Shown here: positions 1-6,111 of the stretch, piece after piece | Numbering within the stretch: position 1 is the first letter of the stretch | How the letters are laid out: the number at the start of each line of letters is the position of its first letter | From: Butyrivibrio sp. UBA3740 | Lineage (GTDB): Bacteria; Bacillota; Clostridia; Lachnospirales; Lachnospiraceae | DNA: 10,545 nt | Assembly: GCA_002372465.1 (NCBI GenBank) | Contig: DFGW01000018.1 | Coordinates: 1 to 10,545, forward strand | Reading direction: 5' to 3' | Made by a program: the position numbers and the translations under genes | The notes under the pieces: model-generated | What the model was told of the DNA's origin: nothing | The model's input: only the letters and a program-made list of their open reading frames with translations | Database searches by the model: none

Positions 1-23
1 ACTAATGACTTTACATGCTTCAT
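1..23 (-). CDS. 5' end of an unidentified gene, cut by the window edge
   Basis: Reading the minus strand, an ATG at 23-21 follows a perfect AGGAGG (31-36) with a 7-base spacer, and the frame stays open to the window edge as M-K-H-V-K-S-L-(V). Only seven full codons and part of an eighth are visible, so no function can be assigned. The strong ribosome binding site with ideal spacing is the whole case for a real gene. It lies 106 bases after the stop of the giant repeat protein and points the same way. A possible extended -10 promoter in the gap suggests it can be transcribed separately. The basic first residues would suit a signal peptide or a cytosolic protein equally well. Confidence 0.72.
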
Positions 24-30
24 AATATTG

Positions 31-36
31 CCTCCT
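31..36 (-). promoter_or_regulatory. Ribosome binding site of the partial downstream gene
   Basis: The minus strand reads AGGAGG, a full Shine-Dalgarno match, seven bases before the ATG at 23. It is the strongest ribosome binding site in the window and is what decides that a gene starts here. Confidence 0.75.
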
Positions 37-84
37 ACTTGAAAATGCTCTTATTCGCCGCATTTCGAGTTATTACGTCGATTT

Positions 85-93
85 AGTATAACA
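85..93 (-). promoter_or_regulatory. Possible extended -10 promoter for the downstream gene
   Basis: The minus strand reads TGTTATACT, a TG-n extension plus TATACT (5 of 6 to the sigma-A -10 box). No good -35 box lies 16-18 bases upstream, but extended -10 promoters can work without one. A start about seven bases downstream would give a leader of roughly 55 bases before the ATG at 23. The surrounding 60 bases are AT-rich, so a chance match is quite possible. Confidence 0.35.
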
Positions 94-129
94 CAGAACA
101 ATAAATTATAAAAGTCTTTTCTACAATCC

Positions 130-3100
130 TTATCTCCAATTGTCATAGGTACCGTTTATAGAGGTATTTTCAAGCTTAAGCCCCGATCCGGAGTAATTGC
201 CGAAGTATCCGTTAAGGGTGCAGTTCTGAATAAGGATGTCTCTTGCTGTGGTATAGCCTGAGTCATATGGATTCTGATGGGTCATGAACACCATGTACTC
301 CCAGTGGTTCTTGTTCTGATAGGCAGTGATTAGGCAGTCCATGATCTTAATATGCTCACAGACCTTATCACTGGAATCAGAGTTTGGCTCCACATAAATT
401 CCACATTGAGGTGCTGTTCCATGGGCATCATAGAGATGGCAGGAATCTATGACTACATTGTCAGCATCCACCAAAGAAATATTATTCCTCCTGTTGTTGT
501 ATATCTCACAGTTGGAAATGGTCACTCTGTTACATCCCCTGTAATCCTGGGAATAATCCGGCATTAAGCAGGCCTGAGTTCCAAGGTAGATTCCATCACC
601 CCAGTTGTCCGTAATCTCCATTCCGTAAATCGTAATGTCTCTTGATCCGGTGATTCCCAGGCCGTGTCCGGACTCGCCGCTGGTTCCCTGATGAACAGAT
701 CTGTCTCCCACTATCTTTCCACCCTGAACCGTCACATTGTCGGCATTCTTAATGCTTATAACGGAATACTGTTGGATGTCAGTTCCACCAACATTTATGA
801 TCGCGTTCCTATCCATAACAAGCGCTATATTTCCTCCGCCTTCAAAGGCAATCACAGGATCATTTGGGGCATTCGGCGCCACGTCATAGTTTCCGGCAGG
901 TACATAGATCGTGGTTATTCCACCTGAAGCAACGTTCTCATTAGCCTTCCGGATGGCTTTAAGAAATGCCTCACGGTCATCCTGTCCATCATTCGCTACT
1001 GCCCCATAGTAGGTTGAAGTTACATCAAGGTATTCATCAGGCACGTCAATATCAGGCAGAACATTGAACTTCCACTTGGCATATACCTTGATATTCCCAT
1101 GGGTCTGTGCTGTGATCCCTGCCTCATTAAAGGGCACCTTAAGCGCACTGTCGCTGCACCAGCCAAGGAACTCTGCGTTCTTTTTCGTCGGCACCGGAAG
1201 ATTAAAGGCATCGCCGTAGGAATAGCTTGTCCTTGCACCCTCAGGGAGGCTGCCACCGTTCACGTAATAGGTGATCTGATATTTGCCGGGAGTCCAGGTC
1301 GCATAAAGAGTTATTGTCTCTTCTGCTGCCGTGAGGTTCTTGATCTTCGCGGTATTTGCATAGGAAATCATCTCAGCATCGCTGTCAAGTTTCCATCCCG
1401 CAAAATCGTAATAGTTCTTTTTAAAAGAATTGGCGGTGAGCTTATACTCAGTGCCATACTTGAGCCCCGTCATATCCTTCATGGTTCCTGTGGCCTGCTC
1501 GTCATTTTTGTCAAAATGAACAGAGTAGGTAATAGGAATCCACCTTGCATAGACTGTCATGTTCACATAAGGGCTGGCAATATAGCTTCCCACCGCAGTT
1601 TTGCACCTGGCATCCTTGTACCAGCCTCCGAAGGCAAAGCCGTTTCTTGTGGCCGTGGCAAGTCTGTATCCACCTGAGTATTTCTGATCATAGGTGTTAA
1701 CAAAGCCAACTTCAGAGGTGTCAAGAAGAGCCGTATCATCATCCCCTGCATTTAAGTTGTAACACAAGGTATATCTGGTGTTTGCCCACTTTGCGTAAAG
1801 GTTTAAAGTCCCGGTACTGCCTGATTGGATTTTGGTAACCTTTGTCCTGTATTTGGAATCCTTGTACCAGCCAAGGAAGGTATCTCCGAGCTTTTGGGGC
1901 TCATCCAGAATGATATCAGGAGTAACTACCGTATAGTTGTCAGGATTGCCATGAGCTGTTCCCGCAGTGTTGTTGTAGATTATGGAATAGGTATCCATGC
2001 TCCACACCGGATACAGGGTCATGCCCAGGATTTCATGCTCCGATAAGGTGATCTTCTGACTCTGGGTGAAAAGAACTGTCTCCTTCTCCCCATCTGCTCT
2101 CTGAGCATAAGGCTTATCGCTCCAGCCCATGAATGTAAAGCCCTTAAGCTTATAGGCGTTCTTAGGAAGAGCCTTGGCCGTGGTGTACTTAAAGGACTGC
2201 TTACTCATCTTCCCTGTCACAGTAAGGGTGGACGGAAGGCCATCCGGCGCATCTTTTTCAAAATTTATGGCATAGGTCTTAGGAGTCCACCTGGCGTAGA
2301 AGGTCTTATCCCCGATGGAACCCTTTGAAATTGAGGTATATTTCTTTTTAAAGGCAGGCTCTGAGTACCAGCCGCCAAAAACGTAGCCCGGCTTTTCGAC
2401 GTTCTTCGGAAGCGTCATTTGTACAAGGTAAGTGTACCGAAGGTACTCATCATCAACTGCCAGTGGGGTGTCGTCGATTTCTTTATACTGTACTTCAAAA
2501 GACTGCTTCCATACAGCGTATAGCTTCAGGACGTAACGTCCCCTCTCAGCGTCATAGGTTAGCTTATGCTCCTGAGGTGATACGACCTTTTCTTTGTTCG
2601 TAAAATCAGGAACAGTGGCGCCTTCCTCCATGGCCCATCCAAGAAAAGCATATTCTCCTTCAGCATCCTTGTTCTTAAAGGCATTGGCCTTTATGGCAGT
2701 AGGTACATCATTTCTGACATTCTTTTGATCGGGCATGCTGCCTGCCACTGTCCCTGCTCCGGGATTCGGGTCAAAAGAGATATCGTAGACCATGGTCCAT
2801 TTTGCAAAAAGGTCCAAATCTCCCATGGAAGTAGCAGTTATCTTTGCTATCTTCTTTTTATAGCCGGGATCCAGGTACCAGCCTGCAAAGGTATATAGGT
2901 CTTTTCTTGCTCCATCTCTATAGGGAACGATCAAATCGATCACATCCCCGTAGCAGTAGGATTCAGGGTAATCCCCTTCATACATTCCACCGCAAAAATG
3001 ATAGCTTATTTGGAAGGGCACCTGTCTCCAGACAGCATAAAGAGTTACGGTCTGGTTGTTCTTTTTTAGTGGATCAGCTGCTGCAGCTGCTGCCTCAAAG

Positions 3101-6093
3101 CTCTCATAAACACCCTCATCCACCAGGTGCAAAAGATACATATTGGCAAGAATCTGCGCCGTGAGAGCTGTCTCCCCATCGAGAAGCTCGACCAGCTCGG
3201 CAGTTTCTTCACCGGCAGCTAAAACATTTCTTTTCTCAAAGGACCAGCCTAAAAATTCGTATCCCTTCCTGGCATACCTGTTAGCCTGCAGGCTGTAGTC
3301 AGTCTCCATGGCCATCTTCTGGGTAGTCATCTTTCCGGAGGTGCTGCCATTGCCATTAAAGGAAACTTTCAGACTATATTTGTTCCACTTGGCAAAGAGC
3401 GTCAAGTCGCCTCCAGTGGTCCTGGAGATGGATTTCACCTGCTTTTTGAAGGTGCCGTCATCAGTAAACCAGCCGCCGAAGCTGTAGCCTCTTCTTGTGG
3501 TAGAAGGAAGACTCATGGCATTTCCATAGGTATAGGTGGTATTGGAAACTTCTGTCCCGCCGTTTTCCTCGAATATGATATCAAAGGTATCCTGCCACAC
3601 AGCATAGAGCGTCTGCTTTCCCTCTTCGTCGCTTCGCTTTTCCAGGATATCCGTCACAGTTTCTTTGTTCAGATAGGAAACCACATGGGCATCAGCGTCT
3701 TCTTTGCTAAGAGCCCATCCCATGAAAACAGAGCCTTTCTTAGCAAATTTGCACACATTCAGTGTCTGGGCAAGGCCGTAGGAAAAGGCCTGATTCTCCA
3801 TAGTTCCGGAGGTTGCCCCATTGCCATCAAAGGTCACTGTGTAGTTATAGGGGATCCAAAGTGCATAGAGACTAATGTCCCCGGTTGTGCCTTTTCTCAC
3901 CTCGGTCATCCTGGTCTTGTAGGTATTTTCCTTAAACCAGCCTCCAAACTGATATCCCAGGGGCCAGTTTTCCTTTTCAGGAGCCAGGATTCGGAAGGCC
4001 TCATCCATGGCGGTGTAGGATGTCTTTACATTGGACTCATGGTTGATTCCGCCGTTAAGATAATAGGTGATATTGTATTCTTCAGGCTGCCACTGGGCAT
4101 AGAGAATAATATTATGGTCCGGATATTCAATAACATCCCCGTCTTCATACAAAACCGAAGGGTCTTCCGTATCAGACATGGGCTCTGTATTCCAGCCCTT
4201 AAAAACATATCCTTTTCTGGCAAATTTATTCTTTGAAAGCACATTTGTCTTATCCTGCGAAAGCACCTGGTTAGACATTCTTCCTGAGGTGGATCCGTTT
4301 CCGTTGAAGATAACGCTCAGCTTGGTCGGAGGCATGACAATTGAGAAGGTCAGAGTCTTTTCTCCGCCAAAGATTTCTGCGCCGCGAACATAGATCTTTC
4401 CTGTTCCCTTACTTACGTTATTATCATAGCCCAGAATCTCATAGTCATCGGGGCCAAGGATAGTTCCCGAAACCTTAAGCTCAATCTGACTCTTATCGGG
4501 GGTAATGGGGTCTCCTGTATAGTACTGGGGATAAACCCTGAAGCTTGCCTTTGAAATATCACTTTGGACAACCATGAACTGTCCTGTAAAGCTGCTTCCT
4601 TCATAGTTTCCGACGCCATTAACAGATATGTTAAGCACAGTCCCGGGAGGAACAATGTCGCCGGCCTTTGCCTCATCTCCTTCAGACCTCATCGTTCCAT
4701 CAAAGAGCACAGTATCCCCTGCATATGAGTAACTAGCGTTCTTATCATAGTCCTTGCCGGCTGAGAGCTTCTTTCCGTCGCTGTCATAGACCTGGAAGTT
4801 GGTAGTAAAGTTCCCCGCCTTACCGGAAAAAAGCTTGTCACCTGCTTCCACATAGCCTGCGATCACAGGGGTGCCTAGAAGGGCCGTATCATCACCGCTT
4901 TCCGCTTCGCCGGCTTTGTCATCTGCCTCGCCGGCCTTGTTATCACCATCGGCATCTTCCCCATCGGGGATTGTCATAGATAAAAGACTGCTGCCTAAGC
5001 TGTCCACATTTTCAGCGGACGCATCGCCGTTGACGCCGGACTTTTCTGCATCTTCACCGATCACGTCATCGTTTCCTGAAGCCAGGTCAACGTCTGCATC
5101 AAAGGCATCAGTTTGTTTTTCTTCGATCTCTTCGTCAATGTCCTTTGCATCTGTGCCGTTTTCTTCTACATCTGTGCCACCTGAAATCTCATCTTCGTCA
5201 GCGTCTATACTTTCAGAATCTAAATCAACTTCATCACTATCAGATTCCACTTCAGGATTCTCATATTGATCGATCAGTCCCTTTCCATCAAAGAAGGTTT
5301 CGCCTATCTCAAGATCCATCCATCCGGCATAAAGGCTAAGTTCATATAAAGGTGCGTAGGCCAATGTATCGTCTGCCCCCGCCCTGACAACGTCTGAATA
5401 TTCGCTGATAAGTGTCTGAAGAGGCAATATTTCCCCTTGAGTTACAAGCTCCCCATCTTCCTTGTCCGTGAACCATCCAAGGAATTCAAAGTCTCCAAGC
5501 TCCGGCTCCGGGAAGGACTCAAGGAGGAAGCTATCAGTATATTCATCCGGTGTTCCAAAGCGGATTATAAGTTCATCTTCCTCCGACAGCTCTTTTACCA
5601 GGTAAACAGTATAAGCATCCTGTCCATCAAGGTCAGAAGCGTAGATTTCAAGGTACTTTTCATCTATCCCAAATTCTTCATATAAGCCCTTAAACCGCCC
5701 ATCTCCCGCATTCAGGTAAAGTTTTAAGGTCGCCGGCTGCTCTTCGCCGCTCTCAAGCTGCTCATTTCCAGAGCCGTCTGTCTCAAGCCCTGCCTGTAGA
5801 TCTTGTACTTTATCGTCTTCAAGACCAGCCTGTACAACCTGTCCAGCATTGTCCTCAAACTCAGCCTGCAGGTCAGCTTCATTATTATCCTCAGCCTCTT
5901 CCGGCTCTTCCTGCACAGACTCTGTCAGTCCTTCATCAAGGTCATATGCGCCATAGACAGGAAGCGCATCCCAGGCAACGAAAAAAGCCATAGTCATGGC
6001 GATTGCACGCCAAGACCACAGCTTTTTATTAAACCTGTTAAATAAACAAATCTTATTATCAGTGTTACTGTTGGTATTTCTCTTTAAGACCAT
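130..6093 (-). CDS. Giant secreted Listeria-Bacteroides (InlB B-type) repeat protein with C-terminal beta-helix
   Basis: About 1,987 residues. Numbering here and below counts from the in-frame GTG at 6099. The ATG at 6093 is preferred because AAAGGG (6103-6108) is nine bases from it but only three from the GTG. Visible order: basic N terminus and hydrophobic signal segment (about 31-50, possible cleavage near V48-Y-G50/A51); acidic stretch (52-122); divergent repeat unit (123-260); very acidic linker (282-405); two Ig-like modules (about 410-590); 13 Listeria-Bacteroides repeats (594-1676), each with a GW and a closing Y/F-A-x-W-type motif; right-handed beta-helix (about 1690-1989). No LPxTG, choline-binding, SLH or dockerin module follows. 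Such repeats commonly form stalks in Firmicutes surface proteins, so an extended stalk presenting a carbohydrate-active or ligand-binding beta-helix is the likely role, by inference. Substrate and anchoring are unknown. It starts 18 bases after the exporter stop and is probably co-transcribed with it. Confidence 0.93.
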   Translation of the reverse strand: MVLKRNTNSNTDNKICLFNRFNKKLWSWRAIAMTMAFFVAWDALPVYGAYDLDEGLTESVQEEPEEAEDNNEADLQAEFEDNAGQVVQAGLEDDKVQDLQAGLETDGSGNEQLESGEEQPATLKLYLNAGDGRFKGLYEEFGIDEKYLEIYASDLDGQDAYTVYLVKELSEEDELIIRFGTPDEYTDSFLLESFPEPELGDFEFLGWFTDKEDGELVTQGEILPLQTLISEYSDVVRAGADDTLAYAPLYELSLYAGWMDLEIGETFFDGKGLIDQYENPEVESDSDEVDLDSESIDADEDEISGGTDVEENGTDAKDIDEEIEEKQTDAFDADVDLASGNDDVIGEDAEKSGVNGDASAENVDSLGSSLLSMTIPDGEDADGDNKAGEADDKAGEAESGDDTALLGTPVIAGYVEAGDKLFSGKAGNFTTNFQVYDSDGKKLSAGKDYDKNASYSYAGDTVLFDGTMRSEGDEAKAGDIVPPGTVLNISVNGVGNYEGSSFTGQFMVVQSDISKASFRVYPQYYTGDPITPDKSQIELKVSGTILGPDDYEILGYDNNVSKGTGKIYVRGAEIFGGEKTLTFSIVMPPTKLSVIFNGNGSTSGRMSNQVLSQDKTNVLSKNKFARKGYVFKGWNTEPMSDTEDPSVLYEDGDVIEYPDHNIILYAQWQPEEYNITYYLNGGINHESNVKTSYTAMDEAFRILAPEKENWPLGYQFGGWFKENTYKTRMTEVRKGTTGDISLYALWIPYNYTVTFDGNGATSGTMENQAFSYGLAQTLNVCKFAKKGSVFMGWALSKEDADAHVVSYLNKETVTDILEKRSDEEGKQTLYAVWQDTFDIIFEENGGTEVSNTTYTYGNAMSLPSTTRRGYSFGGWFTDDGTFKKQVKSISRTTGGDLTLFAKWNKYSLKVSFNGNGSTSGKMTTQKMAMETDYSLQANRYARKGYEFLGWSFEKRNVLAAGEETAELVELLDGETALTAQILANMYLLHLVDEGVYESFEAAAAAADPLKKNNQTVTLYAVWRQVPFQISYHFCGGMYEGDYPESYCYGDVIDLIVPYRDGARKDLYTFAGWYLDPGYKKKIAKITATSMGDLDLFAKWTMVYDISFDPNPGAGTVAGSMPDQKNVRNDVPTAIKANAFKNKDAEGEYAFLGWAMEEGATVPDFTNKEKVVSPQEHKLTYDAERGRYVLKLYAVWKQSFEVQYKEIDDTPLAVDDEYLRYTYLVQMTLPKNVEKPGYVFGGWYSEPAFKKKYTSISKGSIGDKTFYARWTPKTYAINFEKDAPDGLPSTLTVTGKMSKQSFKYTTAKALPKNAYKLKGFTFMGWSDKPYAQRADGEKETVLFTQSQKITLSEHEILGMTLYPVWSMDTYSIIYNNTAGTAHGNPDNYTVVTPDIILDEPQKLGDTFLGWYKDSKYRTKVTKIQSGSTGTLNLYAKWANTRYTLCYNLNAGDDDTALLDTSEVGFVNTYDQKYSGGYRLATATRNGFAFGGWYKDARCKTAVGSYIASPYVNMTVYARWIPITYSVHFDKNDEQATGTMKDMTGLKYGTEYKLTANSFKKNYYDFAGWKLDSDAEMISYANTAKIKNLTAAEETITLYATWTPGKYQITYYVNGGSLPEGARTSYSYGDAFNLPVPTKKNAEFLGWCSDSALKVPFNEAGITAQTHGNIKVYAKWKFNVLPDIDVPDEYLDVTSTYYGAVANDGQDDREAFLKAIRKANENVASGGITTIYVPAGNYDVAPNAPNDPVIAFEGGGNIALVMDRNAIINVGGTDIQQYSVISIKNADNVTVQGGKIVGDRSVHQGTSGESGHGLGITGSRDITIYGMEITDNWGDGIYLGTQACLMPDYSQDYRGCNRVTISNCEIYNNRRNNISLVDADNVVIDSCHLYDAHGTAPQCGIYVEPNSDSSDKVCEHIKIMDCLITAYQNKNHWEYMVFMTHQNPYDSGYTTARDILIQNCTLNGYFGNYSGSGLKLENTSINGTYDNWR
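133..1047 (-). other. Encoded domain: C-terminal right-handed parallel beta-helix (pectate-lyase-3-like)
   Basis: Residues about 1685-1989 of the giant protein. The entry has the marks of the pectate lyase superfamily 3 / GH28-related family: YGAVANDGQDD (1698-1708), a helix, then IYVPAGNYDV (1731-1740). At least six PbH1-like coils follow, with strands near 1779-1797, 1815-1837, 1857-1876, 1880-1903, 1915-1937 and 1953-1975. GHGLGI (1811-1816) and NWGDGIYLG (1832-1840) are the most conserved-looking polar stretches and may line a groove. The protein ends about 14 residues after the last strand. Relatives include polysaccharide lyases, hydrolases, epimerases and phage tailspikes, so enzyme class and substrate cannot be read from the sequence. 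Confidence 0.8.
1072..4320 (-). repeat. Encoded array of 13 tandem Listeria-Bacteroides repeats in two alternating types
   Basis: Residues 594-1676. Each unit opens with a beta strand and an xxGG or NGNG-like turn, has a central GW, and ends in W. Unit ranges: A1 594-670, B2 675-748, A3 753-835, B4 839-905, A5 908-1024, B6 1029-1101, A7 1105-1197, B8 1201-1271, A9 1276-1366, B10 1371-1438, B11 1443-1520, A12 1525-1602, B13 1607-1676. In A units the residue after GW is small or polar (N, A, S, A, S, K), an SGxM or TGxM-like motif usually follows the first turn, and the residue before the last W is uncharged. In B units GW is followed by F/Y (C in B13) and the residue before the last W is basic in six of seven. 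The units have diverged strongly, so the array is old. The family (Flg_new / InlB B-repeat) has a small beta-grasp-like fold. Confidence 0.88.
4330..4872 (-). other. Encoded region: two Ig-like modules before the repeat array
   Basis: Residues about 410-590. Two modules share a pattern of tyrosine-rich strands, a DY near the middle and a closing G-x-G/NY-x-G strand. The first is about 433-510, with AGKDYDKNASY (447-457) and NGVGNYEGSSF (494-504). The second is about 517-588, with GPDDYEILGYDNN (549-561) and a strand at 567-588. This resembles a bacterial Ig-like module common in Lachnospiraceae adhesins. They probably act as a spacer between the acidic linker and the stalk. The assignment rests on pattern only; the fold was not tested. 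Confidence 0.5.
4885..5256 (-). other. Encoded region: very acidic, probably disordered linker
   Basis: Residues 282-405 are dominated by Asp and Glu, with Ser, Gly, Ala and Thr filling the rest and almost no aromatic residues. Only a few lysines interrupt it. It has no globular character and separates the divergent first repeat from the Ig-like modules. One stretch, D382-x-D384-x-D386, resembles the start of a calcium-binding loop, but the glycine usual at loop position 6 is Asn, so this is weak. It is likely an extended, highly charged spacer outside the cell membrane that could bind divalent cations. Confidence 0.75.
4903..4944 (-). repeat. 21-bp tandem repeat, two copies, in the acidic linker
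   Basis: Residues 386-399 read DNKAGEA then DDKAGEA. On the plus strand the DNA copies are at 4904-4923 and 4925-4944 and differ at only a few bases, so this is a fairly recent in-frame duplication rather than convergent composition. It adds seven residues without shifting the frame. Confidence 0.75.
5314..5733 (-). other. Encoded domain: divergent, isolated Listeria-Bacteroides-type unit
   Basis: Residues about 123-260. The region opens with a strand and turn like the array units (LKLYLNAGDGRF, 125-136), has FLGWF (206-210) and closes with LYAGW (256-260). It is about 138 residues rather than 70-90, with extra sequence between the first strand and GW. The aromatic after GW makes it closest to the B type. 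It is separated from the main array by more than 300 residues of linker and Ig-like modules. Confidence 0.6.
5767..5874 (-). repeat. 36-bp tandem repeat, three copies, in the N-terminal acidic region
   Basis: Residues 76-87, 88-99 and 100-111 are three 12-residue units with the pattern (D/V)(L/V)QA(G/E)(L/F)E(D/T)(D/N). Glutamines 78, 90 and 102 are exactly 12 apart. The DNA matches as well: the plus-strand segments 5779-5798, 5815-5834 and 5851-5870 align with no gaps at a 36-base offset. The copies lie just after the signal peptide in a Glu/Asp/Gln-rich stretch. Confidence 0.8.
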
Positions 6094-6102
6094 AAGCACA
6101 TT

Positions 6103-6108
6103 CCCTTT
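6103..6108 (-). promoter_or_regulatory. Ribosome binding site deciding the start of the giant protein
   Basis: The minus strand reads AAAGGG, starting three bases after the exporter's TAG stop. It is nine bases from the ATG at 6093 and only three from the upstream GTG at 6099, which favours the ATG. An ATG at 6101 is out of frame. The position right after the upstream stop suggests translational coupling to the exporter gene. Confidence 0.55.
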
Positions 6109-6111
6109 AAC

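Noticed and set aside
43..65. Small hairpin (43-48 with 60-65) as terminator of the giant gene
   Set aside because: Only six pairs, mostly A-T, with an 11-base loop, and it sits between the possible promoter and the ribosome binding site of the next gene.
133..700. GH28 polygalacturonase assignment for the beta-helix
   Set aside because: GHG and GDGI are present but in the wrong order for GH28 (NTDGID, QDD, GHG, RIK), and the QDD and RIK motifs are missing. Only the broader pectate-lyase-3-like fold is claimed.
1099..4236. Plus-strand open frames opposite the repeat array, such as 1099-1677 and 3685-4236
   Set aside because: They are complementary to well-conserved repeat units, overlap them completely and resemble no protein family.
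4941..4956. EF-hand calcium loop in the acidic linker (D382-x-D384-x-D386)
   Set aside because: The position-6 glycine is Asn, the last position is Asp rather than Glu and no flanking helices are seen; the stretch is likely a product of acidic composition.
4871..5269. Plus-strand open frame giving a Ser/Pro/Ala-rich protein (132 codons)
   Set aside because: It is the complement of the acidic linker: Asp/Glu/Ser codons read backwards yield Ser, Ala, Pro and Leu. Shadow frame.
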